The notes under the pieces are model-generated. The model did not search any database and had not been told where the DNA came from. It saw only the letters and a list, made by a program, of their open reading frames with translations. The translations under genes were made by a program, and so were the position numbers. Below are positions 8,853-17,962 of a stretch of DNA of 64,000 nt, piece after piece (within the stretch, counting starts at the first letter, position 1; each line of letters opens with the position of its first letter). The DNA lies in contig NZ_JAKSXY010000049.1 of assembly GCF_022829445.1 (NCBI RefSeq), positions 1-64,000 of the forward strand. Direction: 5' to 3'. Source of the DNA: Methylobacterium sp. J-068. Lineage in GTDB: Bacteria; Pseudomonadota; Alphaproteobacteria; Rhizobiales; Beijerinckiaceae.

Positions 8853-10229
8853 ATGAGTAATCCCGCGAGACCAGACGGCGGACGCGCGGCCCTGGCGGGC
8901 TTCGTGACGAACCGCCTCGGGCGCAACGCCAACCGGCCGGCGCCCGCTCGGCCGGCGCAGCGGCCCTCGGGCGATCTCTCGGTGCAGAACTTCGAGTCGC
9001 TGCCGGGCTATCGCGAACTCCGGCTCCAGCGTTCGGCCGCCGACCTGATCGGCCTCGGCAACCCGTTCTTCCGGGTCCACGAGACCAAGGCGGGCGCCAC
9101 CACGCGCATCGCCGGCAAGTCGTTCGTCAACTTCTCGTCCTACGATTACCTCGGCCTGAACGGGCATCCGGACGTCAACGCGGCCGCCTCCCGGGCGATC
9201 GCGGAGTACGGGACCTCCGCCTCCGCGAGCCGGATCGTGGCGGGCGAGCGTCCGGGCCATCTCTCCCTCGAGAAGGCGCTGGCCGACCATTACGAGACCG
9301 AGGCCTGCGTGGTGATGGTGAGCGGGCACGCCACCAACGTCACCACGATCGGCGCTCTGCTCGAGCCCGGCGACGTGATCTTCCACGATGCGCTGAGCCA
9401 CAACAGCATCGTGACGGGCGCGCAGCTCTCGGGCGCCCAGCGGCGCTCCTTCTCCCACAACGACCTCGATGCCCTGGAGACGCTTCTCGGCGCCACGCGC
9501 CACGAACATCGCCGGGCGCTGATCGTGGTCGAGGGCCTCTACAGCATGGACGGCGATGCGCCGGACCTCGCGGCCCTGATCGCCCTGAAGCAGCGCTACG
9601 ACGCTTGGCTGATGGTGGATGACGCCCACGGTCTCGGCGTTCTCGGACGGACGGGCGTGGGCCTCGCCGAGCATTGCGACGTCGACCCGCGCGGCGTCGA
9701 CATCTGGATGGGCACGCTCTCGAAGACGCTCTCCACCTGCGGCGGCTACGTCGCCGGCCCGGCGCCCCTGATTGAATATCTCAAATGCACCGCCGGCGGC
9801 TTCATCTACAGCGTCGGCATCTCGCCGCCCCTGGCCGCCGCCGCGGAGGCGGCCCTCGACATCATGCATGCCGAGCCGCACCGGGTGGAACGCCTGCGCC
9901 AGAACGGACACTTGTTCCTGTCCTGCGCCAAGAAGCATGGGCTCGACACCGGCACGAGCCTCGGGCTCGCGGTGATTCCGGTCATCGTGGGCGATTCCCT
10001 CAAGTCGGTCACGCTGTCGGACCGCCTCTACAAGCGCGGCATCAACGTCCAGCCGATCATCCATCCGGCGGTACCGGAGCGGGCCTCGCGCCTGCGCTTC
10101 TTCATCACCTCCGAACATACCCCCGAGCAGATCCGCGAGACGGTGGACGCGGTCGCGGAGGAACTGGCGGCGATCGAGAAGGGCGGCTCGCTCATCGAGC
10201 AACTGATGGCCAAGCGCGGCAAGCCGTAG
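8853..10229 (+). CDS. PKS-associated alpha-oxoamine synthase (AONS/serine palmitoyltransferase family)
   Basis: This is a 458-residue fold-type I PLP enzyme. The family carries out decarboxylative Claisen condensation of an amino acid with an acyl thioester. Seen here: an N-terminal extension of about 75 residues, the family entry region NFSSYDYLGL, the glycine-rich GTSASASRIVAG segment, SGHATNVT for cofactor stacking, VDDAHGLGVLG with the PLP-binding Asp and His, and Lys291 in TLSKTLS as the Schiff-base lysine. The ATG at 8853 sits 25 bp after the PKS stop, and a strong terminator follows, so the two genes form one operon. No biotin genes are nearby, which argues against BioF. By analogy with Fum8 (fumonisin) and SxtA (saxitoxin), the inferred role is to take the chain off the PKS carrier domain onto an amino acid, giving an alpha-amino ketone. 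The amino acid (Ser, Ala or Gly are possible) cannot be read from sequence. Confidence 0.9.
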   Translation: MSNPARPDGGRAALAGFVTNRLGRNANRPAPARPAQRPSGDLSVQNFESLPGYRELRLQRSAADLIGLGNPFFRVHETKAGATTRIAGKSFVNFSSYDYLGLNGHPDVNAAASRAIAEYGTSASASRIVAGERPGHLSLEKALADHYETEACVVMVSGHATNVTTIGALLEPGDVIFHDALSHNSIVTGAQLSGAQRRSFSHNDLDALETLLGATRHEHRRALIVVEGLYSMDGDAPDLAALIALKQRYDAWLMVDDAHGLGVLGRTGVGLAEHCDVDPRGVDIWMGTLSKTLSTCGGYVAGPAPLIEYLKCTAGGFIYSVGISPPLAAAAEAALDIMHAEPHRVERLRQNGHLFLSCAKKHGLDTGTSLGLAVIPVIVGDSLKSVTLSDRLYKRGINVQPIIHPAVPERASRLRFFITSEHTPEQIRETVDAVAEELAAIEKGGSLIEQLMAKRGKP

Positions 10230-10285
10230 GTCTCGCGGAAACGCCGCGCCGCGGCGGTGACCGAAAATATCTGGCAAGTTTTATG

Positions 10286-10313
10286 CACCGGCCCCAGGGC
10301 CGGTGTTTTTTTT
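10286..10313 (+). terminator. Intrinsic terminator of the PKS-oxoamine synthase operon
   Basis: A perfect 8-bp stem, CACCGGCC/GGCCGGTG, has a CCAG loop and is followed directly by eight T residues. It lies 56 nt after the oxoamine synthase stop. This is a textbook Rho-independent terminator and bounds the operon to two genes. Confidence 0.92.
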
Positions 10314-10466
10314 GGTCTCCGCCTTCCTGCGGCGGATTGCCCTCAGCCCCTGAGCAGGAGACACTCGCTTCGCCATCTGTCTCTCAGTCGCCACCCGGAA
10401 CCCGCGCCACCGGAACCCGGCTCTGTATGCGGCGTTCGTCCCCAGCCCGTCGGTCAGGAGCCCGTC

Positions 10467-10616
10467 ATGAGACAATCGACTGCCGCCTCCATCGTGCGAC
10501 GTCTGATCAAATCCGTCGCCGAGGCAGGCCGGTCGCTCATCGGTGCGGTCGTCGAAGGCGCGATGCCGGTGCCGCAGCCGGTTCCCGTCCGCGTGCGCGC
10601 GGTGCGCCGCCCCTAA
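10467..10616 (+). CDS. Small basic protein, unknown function (49 aa)
   Basis: A 49-codon frame starts with ATG at 10467, preceded by AGGAG at 10455-10459 with 7 nt spacing, which is a good ribosome binding site. The product has a possible amphipathic helix (IVRRLIKSVAEAGRSLIGAV) followed by a Pro/Val/Arg-rich tail. It carries no signal peptide or recognisable domain. It lies after the PKS operon terminator, so it has its own transcript. I do not recognise the family; the site and helix pattern argue for a real gene, but it is not proven. Confidence 0.5.
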   Translation: MRQSTAASIVRRLIKSVAEAGRSLIGAVVEGAMPVPQPVPVRVRAVRRP

Positions 10617-10714
10617 GGCGCGCGGAATCCGGTGTTCGAAAGCGGCGCGGACCTTCACCCCGCGTCAGGCGCCGCTTCCCGTCAGATGAGCGAAATCACG
10701 GGGGCGTTTCGGCC

Positions 10715-12124
10715 TCAGGCGCCCGTGATCGTGTCGAACAGCAGTTTCACGTTGAGCGCGACGATGATGGCGGCGATGGTCCAGGCCAGGATCTTGAGCC
10801 AGTTCGGAATGACGTGGGCGCCCATCTTGCCCTTGTCCGACACGAACCCGACCAGCGGGATCACGGCGAACGGCAATTGCATCGAGAGCACCACTTGGCT
10901 CAGCACGAGGAGCCGCGCAGTGCCCTGCTCGCCGTAGAGGGCCGTGACCCCCACTACCGGGACGATCGCGAGGGCGCGGGTGAGCAGCCGACGCGCCCAG
11001 TCGGGAATGCGCAGGCGCAGGAACCCCTCCATCACGATCTGACCGGCCAGCGTCGCCGTGACGGTGGAGTTCAGTCCCGAGGCCAGCAGCGCCACCGCGA
11101 AGAGCGTCGAGGCGATGCCCGCGCCGAGGAGCGGCGACAGCAATTCGTAGGCCTGCTCGATCTCCTGGACGTCGGTCCGTCCCTGCGCGTGGAACACCGA
11201 GGCCGCCATGATCAGGATCGCGGCGTTGACGAACAGGGCCAGCATCAGCGCGAGGGTCGAATCCGTCACGGCGAAATGAATGGCGTCCCGTCGTCCCGCC
11301 TCGTCGCGCGGATAGGCCCGCGTCTGCACGATGGAGGAGTGCAGGTAGAGATTGTGCGGCATCACCGTGGCGCCGATGATGCCGATGGCGATGTAGAGCG
11401 CGGCCGGGTTCGTCACGATCTCGGGCGTGGGCAGGAAGCCGCCGAGCACCGCCTGGATCGGCGGCGCCGCGAGCGCGATCTGCACGCCGAAGCAGACGAA
11501 GATGACCGCCAGCAGCGCGATGACGAACGCCTCCAGGGCCCGGAAACCGCGCCGCATCAGCAGCAGGATCAGGAAGACGTCGAGGGCGGTGATCGTTGCG
11601 CCGAGGATCAGCGGGATGCCGAACAGCAGCTTGAGCGCGATGGCGGTCCCGATCACCTCGGCGAGATCGCAGGCGATGATCGCCGCTTCGCAGGCGATCC
11701 AGAGCAGCAGGCTGACCGGACGCGGATAATGATCGCGGCAGGCCTGGGCGAGGTCGCGACCCGTGGCGATCCCGAGCCGTGCGGCGAGGGCCTGGAGCAC
11801 GATCGCCATCAGGTTCGAGAGCAGGATGACCGAGAGCAGCGTGTAGCCGAACTGCGCTCCGCCCGCGATGTCGGTCGCCCAGTTGCCCGGGTCCATGTAG
11901 CCGACCGACACCATGTAGCCGGGGCCGACGAAGGCCAGGAATCGTCGCAGCCAGGTGCCGCTCGCCCGCACCGGCACGCTGGCATTCATGCGCCCGAGGC
12001 TCGGCTGTTCCCGCGTCGCCCGTTCGAAGCGCCAGGATCCGGGCGCCGATCCGGGCGCCTCGGTCACCGCGTCGCAGACCGTGCCCTGTTCGTGTCGAGC
12101 CATGTCCACGCGTGCTTCCGCCAT
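10715..12124 (-). CDS. mntH: Nramp family Mn2+/H+ symporter MntH
   Basis: This 469-residue inner-membrane protein imports divalent manganese (and some iron) with protons. It has about 11 hydrophobic segments and both Nramp signature motifs: DPGN at residues 78-81 in the first membrane helix, which ligates the metal, and [10 protein letters not shown] in the sixth. The N-terminus is about 55 residues longer than typical before the first helix, so a downstream start such as the ATG at 12103 is possible; no strong ribosome binding site decides between them. A perfect 7-bp inverted repeat at 12158-12175, just upstream, matches the MntR operator type, so repression by manganese is likely. Confidence 0.95.
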   Translation of the reverse strand: MAEARVDMARHEQGTVCDAVTEAPGSAPGSWRFERATREQPSLGRMNASVPVRASGTWLRRFLAFVGPGYMVSVGYMDPGNWATDIAGGAQFGYTLLSVILLSNLMAIVLQALAARLGIATGRDLAQACRDHYPRPVSLLLWIACEAAIIACDLAEVIGTAIALKLLFGIPLILGATITALDVFLILLLMRRGFRALEAFVIALLAVIFVCFGVQIALAAPPIQAVLGGFLPTPEIVTNPAALYIAIGIIGATVMPHNLYLHSSIVQTRAYPRDEAGRRDAIHFAVTDSTLALMLALFVNAAILIMAASVFHAQGRTDVQEIEQAYELLSPLLGAGIASTLFAVALLASGLNSTVTATLAGQIVMEGFLRLRIPDWARRLLTRALAIVPVVGVTALYGEQGTARLLVLSQVVLSMQLPFAVIPLVGFVSDKGKMGAHVIPNWLKILAWTIAAIIVALNVKLLFDTITGA

Positions 12125-12157
12125 AGAGAAATCGGGCGCGCGTCGCGGCCCGAGGCT

Positions 12158-12175
12158 TTATAGCAGAGGCTATAA
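12158..12175 (-). promoter_or_regulatory. MntR-type operator upstream of mntH
   Basis: TTATAGC-AGAG-GCTATAA is a perfect 7-bp inverted repeat with a 4-nt spacer, centred about 42 bp before the mntH start. The described enterobacterial MntR box is AACATAGC-N4-GCTATGTT; ATAGC-N4-GCTAT and the spacing agree exactly. The position fits repression of the mntH promoter. No mntR gene lies in the window. Confidence 0.75.
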
Positions 12176-12234
12176 CAAGAGCAAGCGGCTAAGTTCGGAC
12201 GGAAAGCGCGATCTCCCGCTTCGTTCCCAATCCG

Positions 12235-13932
12235 TCAGGATGCCAGCGCCTGGATGTTCCGGTCGATCTCGGCGACCCCGCTCGCCGCGATCTGCATGCT
12301 CAGGGAAATCTCTCCCGTCACCGCGCTCTGCTCCTCGATCGCCGCGGCGACCCCGGTCACGATCTCACGGACCGCGACGATGGACTGGCCGATGGCGCTC
12401 AGCGAGCCGACCACGTCCACCGAGATCGACTGCATCGCCTTGATGTCCTCGGCGATCCGTGCGGTGGCGCTCGTGACCTGGTTCGAGAGGTTCTTCACCT
12501 CACCCGCCACCACGGCGAAGCCGCGTCCCGCCTCCCCGGCCCGTGCCGCCTCGATGGTGGCGTTGAGCGCCAGAAGGTTGATCTGGCCGCCGACGCCCTG
12601 GATGAGCTGGACGATCCCGTTCATGGAGTTGGCCGCATTCGCGAGGTCCATGGTCGAACGGTCGACCCTCTGGGCCCGGCTGTCCATCTCGTCCACTTCC
12701 TGGCGCGAGCGCGCGAGGCTGCCGGCGATCTCACTGATCGAGGCGTTCAGCTCCTCCGCGGCCGAGGCGACGGTCTGGACATTGGTCAGCATCGTGGTCG
12801 AGGTCCGCCCGACCTCGATCTGCGACCGCATCCGCCCCGACACGTCGGTGGCGTATTTCACGATCTTGAACGGCTTGCCGCTCACGTCGAAGATCGGATT
12901 GTAGGAGGCCTGGATCCAGATGTCCCGTCCGCCCGCGCCCACCCGCTGGAAGACGCCCGCCTGATACTCGCCCCGCCGGAGGGCCGACCAGAACGCCTGG
13001 TAATCGGCGGAGGCGGCGTAGGCCTGATCCACCAGCATCCGGTGATGCTGCCCACGGATCTGCTCGAGCCCGTAGCCGAGGACGCCGAGGAAATTCGCGT
13101 TGGCGTCGAGGACATGCCCGTCGAGATCGAAGTGGATGACGCCCTGAGAGCGGCTGATCGCATCCACCTGCCCCTGCATCTCGGCGTTGCGGCGCTTCTC
13201 GGCGGTGATGTCGCTCGCGAACTTCACGATCTTGACCACCTTGCCGGTGTGGTCGAAGACGGGGTTGTAGCTCGCCTGCAGCCAGATCTCCCGGCCGTCC
13301 CGCCCGGCGCGGCGGAACTCACCGGCCTGGAACGTGCCGCGCGCCAGCGCCTCCCAGAACGCCCGGTAGGGTGCGCCGTCCCGCTCTTCGGCCGTCACGA
13401 ACATGCGGTGCTGCTGCCCCACCACCTCCGCGCGTGTGTGGCCCACCAGGGTCAGGAAATTCGCGTTGGCCGTCAGGATCGTTCCGTCGAGGGCGAACTC
13501 GATCACGCCCTGAGAGCGGCCGATGGCCTCGATCTGGCTCATGTTGTCGGCATTCCGGCGCTTCTCGGCCGTGATGTCGGTGGCGAATTTGACCACCCCG
13601 ATCGTGCGTCCGTTGCGCCCCAGGATCGGATTGTAGGTCGCCTGCAACCAGATCTCGCGACCACCTTTGCCGATCCGCTTGTACTCGGCGCGCTGGAACT
13701 CACCCTTTGCGAGGGCCGCCCAGAAGTCGCGGTAGTCGAGACTGTCCCGCTCCGCCGTATCCACGAAGAGGCTGTGATGACGGCCCTTGATTTCCGAGAG
13801 GGAGTACCCGACCGTCGCAAGAAAATTTTCGTTCGCGTCGACGATCGTCCCATCGATCTTGAACTCGATGATGGCTTGCGAACGATCGAGCGCGACGAGT
13901 CTTGCTGAATTTGCACCACCAAAGAATATCAT
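12235..13932 (-). CDS. Soluble chemoreceptor with three tandem PAS domains and a short MCP signalling domain
   Basis: The 565-residue protein has no membrane segment. Three PAS repeats of about 120 residues lie at roughly 12-130, 134-252 and 256-374. Each carries the pattern SQ-x-IxF-x-xDGxIxxANxNFL, a central DFWxAL-like helix and [12 protein letters not shown], followed by the PAC-like [12 protein letters not shown] linker. The last 190 residues are a short methyl-accepting signalling hairpin (conserved tip around [12 protein letters not shown]). It is similar in plan to cytoplasmic Aer/BdlA-like receptors, which bind haem or flavin and respond to oxygen or redox state; the ligand here is unknown. 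It would signal to a CheA/CheW complex, and a MotA/MotB stator pair lies 35 kb away. The start at 13932 is the first Met and directly precedes PAS1. Confidence 0.93.
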   Translation of the reverse strand: MIFFGGANSARLVALDRSQAIIEFKIDGTIVDANENFLATVGYSLSEIKGRHHSLFVDTAERDSLDYRDFWAALAKGEFQRAEYKRIGKGGREIWLQATYNPILGRNGRTIGVVKFATDITAEKRRNADNMSQIEAIGRSQGVIEFALDGTILTANANFLTLVGHTRAEVVGQQHRMFVTAEERDGAPYRAFWEALARGTFQAGEFRRAGRDGREIWLQASYNPVFDHTGKVVKIVKFASDITAEKRRNAEMQGQVDAISRSQGVIHFDLDGHVLDANANFLGVLGYGLEQIRGQHHRMLVDQAYAASADYQAFWSALRRGEYQAGVFQRVGAGGRDIWIQASYNPIFDVSGKPFKIVKYATDVSGRMRSQIEVGRTSTTMLTNVQTVASAAEELNASISEIAGSLARSRQEVDEMDSRAQRVDRSTMDLANAANSMNGIVQLIQGVGGQINLLALNATIEAARAGEAGRGFAVVAGEVKNLSNQVTSATARIAEDIKAMQSISVDVVGSLSAIGQSIVAVREIVTGVAAAIEEQSAVTGEISLSMQIAASGVAEIDRNIQALAS

Positions 13933-14720
13933 GGCTCGAAACCTTGAGTTCCGGCGTGCTGTATCTACTCATCACAGCGCCGTGGCCACTATGCTCGATG
14001 ATGCTTGTATAATGTCTAACGCCGGGATTATGTCCGAGAAAATAATCCATCACGTTTATGTTATCAAGATCTATGAGATGGACTTGCTACACCGTAACTG
14101 TAACGCCAAGTCTTGGCGGGGGTTGAAGTGTCATCGTCGCGCTTGGCTATGGCAGCGCGGGTCGGGCGCCGCCGGAACGGATCGATATTCGCGCTGTGGA
14201 CCCGAGATGTTTCGCTCGATCCGACGGCTCGGACGTGCGCTGATCCGTGGAGCCCTGTCGCAACCACTGTCTCATGAGAACATTGATCTATCGGACGATG
14301 CATGCGTGCTTGAACCCAACCACAGGAGGCATGGCTGCGGCGATGGACATTTCGGCCTGAGACGAGCGTCGTCAGGCCGATGCAGACCACGGGCGAGGCC
14401 GTTCTCCCGCCACCGACACATGTCCTCCGTGAGCCGTGCCGAAGCCGCTTCCGCGTCGGTCACGATGGCGCGACCCCGCAAGGCCCAGACGCGGACGGCA
14501 TACCCACAGCCGAATGCATCCGCGACCGGCGTCGTTCGGGAGGCCAAGTCCTCACAAGGCGATGACGGCACGGCCATATCGCCGCCGCGCGCGTCCGCCT
14601 CGGTTGTTTGCCGCCGTTGCGGGTCGCCACGGATGATGTGTAGCTGCGGGAATGGAAATGCCTCGACGCCCAGATGCGGGCGGTTGGTCCGGAGGCACGT
14701 CGAGGGGAGCCCGCGTGGGT
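13933..14720. other. Gene-poor region between the chemoreceptor and the DUF2865 gene
   Basis: About 790 bp without a gene I can support. Open frames on both strands show no ribosome binding site and no family resemblance. The first 150 bp are unusually A+T-rich and probably hold the chemoreceptor promoter. A perfect palindrome CGCCAAG-T-CTTGGCG lies at 14104-14118. A hairpin at 14354-14378 (GGCCT-ga-GACGA/TCGTC-AGGCC) follows an AGGAGG at 14324-14329. Confidence 0.5.
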
Positions 14721-15749
14721 ATGGATTGGCAGCGTCTCGCGCCCGCAAGCACGCGCAAGCAGATGGTGGCGACGGCCCTGGCCGGGCTTCTGCTCGGTCT
14801 CGGGGGCGTGACCGCCGGGACGAGCCTCGTCCAGGCGTCGGAGCGTGGCGGCCTGTTCGACTTCTTCGAGACGATCTTCCGGGGCCCGGCACCCGAGCCC
14901 GTGGCGATGCCGGCGCGTCGGCGCCCGGCGCATTACGCTTCGCTGCCCGATGACCGTACGGCGACACGCGCGGTCCGCCAGACGCCGCGTCCACGCTCCT
15001 CCGTCGCGCTCGTCCGAGCCGGTCGGCGGGCGAAGACCGGGCGCGGCGACCCCCGGCTCGATCAGACCCCGAGCGGCGCCGCGGCGCGTCTCGTCGGCGT
15101 CGCGCTCGGAGCCCGCACCGTCTGCGTGAGATCCTGCGACGGCTATCTCTTTCCGCTCGGGCGCCTCGCCGGGCGGGCCGACCTGCCGGTTCACGAGGCG
15201 GCCTGCGCGGCGGCCTGCCCCAACACGCCCACCCGCCTGTTCACCCTCGGTGCCGGCGAGGCCGAACTCGACCGGGCCATCGGTCTCGATGGCCGGCCCT
15301 ATCGCAGCCTGGCGGTGGCCAATCTCTACCGGACCCGGCGCGTCGCGCAGTGCTCCTGCCAGCCGGAGGGCCATGTGGCGGTCCCGCTGCCGATCGCCCA
15401 GGACCTGACGCTGCGGGCCGGCGACGTGGTCACCACCACGACCGGCGCCGGCGTGGTGACGCCCTCCCGTCCCGGCGGCTTCACGGTAGTGGATTTTCGC
15501 GAGGCCAGGGGAATCTCCCGGCGGGCGCGGCGGGAGATCGACGCCAAGGTCGACGTCATCCGTCGCGAAGCCGATGCACGGGCGTTCCGCAAGGCGATGC
15601 GCAGCGCCGATCGGGCCGGTCGCATCCGTGTGGCGGCCGGTCCGGGCTTCCAGCCCGTGCCCCCGCCGATCGAAGTCGAGGGGGCCTTCGCGCCGGTGCG
15701 TGCCCCGGCCGGCCCCCGGGTCGTGATGGCTTCGCCCTTCGTCTACTGA
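14721..15749 (+). CDS. DUF2865 domain protein, secreted or membrane-anchored
   Basis: A protein of 342 residues. The N-terminal segment after a short basic stretch (MVATALAGLLLGLGGVTAGTS) is a signal peptide or anchor, so it acts in the periplasm or envelope. The middle holds a cysteine-bearing region (VCVRSCDGYLFPLG, then HEAACAAACP) that resembles DUF2865, a family of unknown function found mainly in Hyphomicrobiales. A third cysteine group, CSCQPEGH, follows. The C-terminal 100 residues are Arg- and Pro-rich. The ATG at 14721 lies 11 nt after GAGGGGAG; a GTG at 14715 is an alternative. No function can be assigned; paired cysteines suggest disulfides. Confidence 0.8.
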   Translation: MDWQRLAPASTRKQMVATALAGLLLGLGGVTAGTSLVQASERGGLFDFFETIFRGPAPEPVAMPARRRPAHYASLPDDRTATRAVRQTPRPRSSVALVRAGRRAKTGRGDPRLDQTPSGAAARLVGVALGARTVCVRSCDGYLFPLGRLAGRADLPVHEAACAAACPNTPTRLFTLGAGEAELDRAIGLDGRPYRSLAVANLYRTRRVAQCSCQPEGHVAVPLPIAQDLTLRAGDVVTTTTGAGVVTPSRPGGFTVVDFREARGISRRARREIDAKVDVIRREADARAFRKAMRSADRAGRIRVAAGPGFQPVPPPIEVEGAFAPVRAPAGPRVVMASPFVY

Positions 15750-15927
15750 CGGGCCCCGCGTTGTCGTCGGCGCGCCGATGGCCTAGAGCGCAGACCGGCG
15801 CAATCGACACCGGTTCGTCGAAAGCGCGCGCGTCGGAACGAGAGCTCAGGGAGGCCGGCCCGATGCGATGGGGTCGGGGATGGCTCCGAGGCCGACGGAC
15901 GCCCAGCGAAGGACGCCCGGATTCGGC

Positions 15928-16845
15928 ATGAGCGAGACACGGACAGATCCCGTCTTCGACGGGGCGGCTCCTTCCAATGGGGAGACCGTTCGGCTTTCGC
16001 CCCTGGTTCGCAGGCGGATCGCGCCGAATGCCGGTCCCTTCACGGCGAGCGGAACCTGCACCTACATCGTCGGGACAGAGGACGTGGCGATCGTCGATCC
16101 CGGTCCGGACGATGCGGGCCACATCGCCGAGCTGATCGCGGCCTGCGCCGGTGCCCGCATCGGCGCCATCGTGGTCACGCACACGCATCGCGATCATTCG
16201 CCGGGTGCGCGCCTGCTCCAGGCCCGCACCGGCGCGCCGATCGTCGGCTGCGGACCGCATCGCGCCGCGCGGGCCCTCACGCAGGGGGAGTTTCCGCACC
16301 TCGACGCCAGCGCCGACCGCGATCACCGCCCCGACCGCGCCCTGCGCGAGGGTGAGGTCGTCTCGGGCGCCGGCTGGACCCTGGAGGCCGTGGAGACGCC
16401 CGGCCATACCATGAACCATCTCGCCTTCGCGCTGCGCGAGGAGGAGGCCCTGTTCTCGGGTGACCACGTCATGGCCTGGTCCACGAGCATCGTCGCCCCG
16501 CCCGATGGCTCGATGCGCGCCTACATGGCCTCGCTCGACAAGCTGCGGAGCCGCCGGGAGGTGGTCTACTGGCCGGGCCATGGCGGTCCGGTGCGCGATC
16601 CGCAGCGCTTCGTGCGCGGCCTCGCTTCCCATCGCCGCCAGCGTGAGACTTCGATCCGCGCCCGGATCGAGGCGGGCGACCGGGACATCGGCGCCATCGT
16701 CGCCGCCATCTATCAGGGCCTCGATCCGGCCCTGCGGGGCGCGGCCGCCCTCTCGGTCTTCGCGCATCTGGAGGATCTGGTGGAGCGTGGCCTCGTCCTG
16801 AGCGACGGGCCGGCCCGGCTCGACGGCCGCTACGAGCCCGCCTGA
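15928..16845 (+). CDS. Metallo-beta-lactamase-fold hydrolase, LACTB2-like
   Basis: A 305-residue MBL-fold enzyme. The metal motif THTHRDH places His85, His87, Asp89 and His90, with later ligands in ETPGHTMNH, FSGDHVM and YWPGHGG. After about residue 215 comes a winged-helix tail (SIRARIEAGDRDIGAIVAAIY through HLEDLVERGLV), as in the LACTB2/BLACT_WH group, some of which cleave RNA. The expected role is a cytosolic dinuclear zinc hydrolase; substrate unknown. The start at 15928 begins the conserved part, and the frame remains open further upstream without a better site. A hairpin repeat element starts 7 nt after the stop. Confidence 0.9.
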   Translation: MSETRTDPVFDGAAPSNGETVRLSPLVRRRIAPNAGPFTASGTCTYIVGTEDVAIVDPGPDDAGHIAELIAACAGARIGAIVVTHTHRDHSPGARLLQARTGAPIVGCGPHRAARALTQGEFPHLDASADRDHRPDRALREGEVVSGAGWTLEAVETPGHTMNHLAFALREEEALFSGDHVMAWSTSIVAPPDGSMRAYMASLDKLRSRREVVYWPGHGGPVRDPQRFVRGLASHRRQRETSIRARIEAGDRDIGAIVAAIYQGLDPALRGAAALSVFAHLEDLVERGLVLSDGPARLDGRYEPA

Positions 16846-16852
16846 GCGAAGC

Positions 16853-16889
16853 CCAGATCCGCCATCCCGAAGGGATCAGCCGGATTTGG
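16853..16889. repeat. Dispersed hairpin repeat element, copy 1
   Basis: Outer arms CCAGATCCG and CGGATTTGG (8 of 9 pairs) enclose a second hairpin ATCCC-GAA-GGGAT. It fills the gap between convergent genes ending at 16845 and 16902. A related copy with the same outer arms and order of parts lies at 55170-55237, also between convergent genes. It resembles REP-type palindromes and may act as a bidirectional terminator. Confidence 0.75.
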
Positions 16890-16901
16890 CATGACTCGGC
16901 C

Positions 16902-17681
16902 TCACTTCACCGCGATGGCAAGGTTGGCGACCTCGTCGAGATAGGCCCGGATCCGGTCGGCGTTGCTGCCGAGGTCGCGCGTGCCGAGGCGGGAGGCGGA
17001 GCGGACATCGATGCGCGCCCCGTCCGCCCGGGGACGAACCCGCACCGTGACGTCGTCGGCGAGGTTCAGCACGGGGCCACGGGACACCGCCTCGATGCGT
17101 CCGTTCCCGATGCGGCCACCGGGACGGATCGCCTCGACGATCTGCCAGCGCCGGTTCACCGCCGCCTTGCGTGCGAGTTCGAACGCCTCGTCCGCATCGA
17201 GATCGAGCGTGAGGGGGGCGATCTGCGGATAGGCCGCGCGCTGGGCCGCGCGGGCCGCCGGTCCCGGATCGGGCGGGTAGCGGCCCTCCCGGGCCGCGAA
17301 GGCGGCGCGCGAGCGCGAGAAGGCGGGTGGATTCTCGGTGTCGGTGGTCACGTCCGCGATGGCCGGCAGGGCCAGGCCGCGCAGCGCCGCGAAGGCCGGA
17401 TAGGCGAGGATCAGGCTCGCCAGGAACAGGCCGGCCAGCGCCGCTCCGAGGCCGCGCGCGCCCTCGCGCCAGACGCGGACGAAGGCCACCAGGGCGAGGC
17501 CTATGGCCATCACGGCCAGCATCAAGCCGGCGCCCAGGGTTGCCAGGGCCGGGCCGGCCTCGGCGCGCGGATCGCGCACCAGGACCAGAGCCATCAGGGT
17601 GACGAGCAGCGCCAGGATCGCGAGGGTCCGCGAGACCGGGCCGGCGCGCGTGACGGGATCTTCGTAGGGCAGACGGCGCAT
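16902..17681 (-). CDS. DUF1499 family membrane protein
   Basis: A 259-residue protein with three N-terminal membrane segments (TLAILALLVTLMALVLV; ATLGAGLMLAVMAIGLALV; LGAALAGLFLASLILAY) followed by a soluble domain of about 140 residues. That domain carries DVTTDTENPP near its start and ends in SRLGTRDLGSNADRIRAYL, both typical of DUF1499. The family has no settled function. The ATG at 17681 is chosen because upstream residues lack conservation and run into the MarR promoter region. It is divergent from the MarR gene across 281 bp, a common arrangement for a regulator and its target, but no operator is obvious. Confidence 0.85.
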   Translation of the reverse strand: MRRLPYEDPVTRAGPVSRTLAILALLVTLMALVLVRDPRAEAGPALATLGAGLMLAVMAIGLALVAFVRVWREGARGLGAALAGLFLASLILAYPAFAALRGLALPAIADVTTDTENPPAFSRSRAAFAAREGRYPPDPGPAARAAQRAAYPQIAPLTLDLDADEAFELARKAAVNRRWQIVEAIRPGGRIGNGRIEAVSRGPVLNLADDVTVRVRPRADGARIDVRSASRLGTRDLGSNADRIRAYLDEVANLAIAVK

Positions 17682-17962
17682 GCTGGGATGAAATTCGCTG
17701 TCCGGATGAGCGGCGGAGCCTCGTGCAGGAAGCTGTACCGATCCGCGCCCCTCGGCGCCATCCATCCGGCGCAGCAATCCCGAGGCCGTGTTCGCGCTCC
17801 GGCGCCCGTCCGGCGTCGGACAGGCGCCTCCGAACCGGGGCCGCATGGGCATCGCCTGCGGTGTGGCATGGCGTCCCGAACGCACGGCCTTGTGACCGGT
17901 CGGCGCGATGTCCGCCGCCTGCTTCCGGGCGGCTGCCCGAGTCTGCTATAGCGGCGCTCACG

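Noticed and set aside
8853..10229. BioF (7-keto-8-aminopelargonate synthase) for biotin
   Set aside because: No bioA, bioB or bioD nearby; the N-terminal extension and operon with a PKS point to a PKS-release role.
14324..14360. AGGAGG followed by a nine-codon frame (MAAAMDISA) as a leader peptide
   Set aside because: The spacing to the first ATG is one base, too short for initiation; the second ATG is too far. Kept only as a note on the hairpin.
13787..14953. A 388-codon plus-strand frame from inside the chemoreceptor to the DUF2865 gene
   Set aside because: No ribosome binding site, no domain, and it overlaps genes on both sides.
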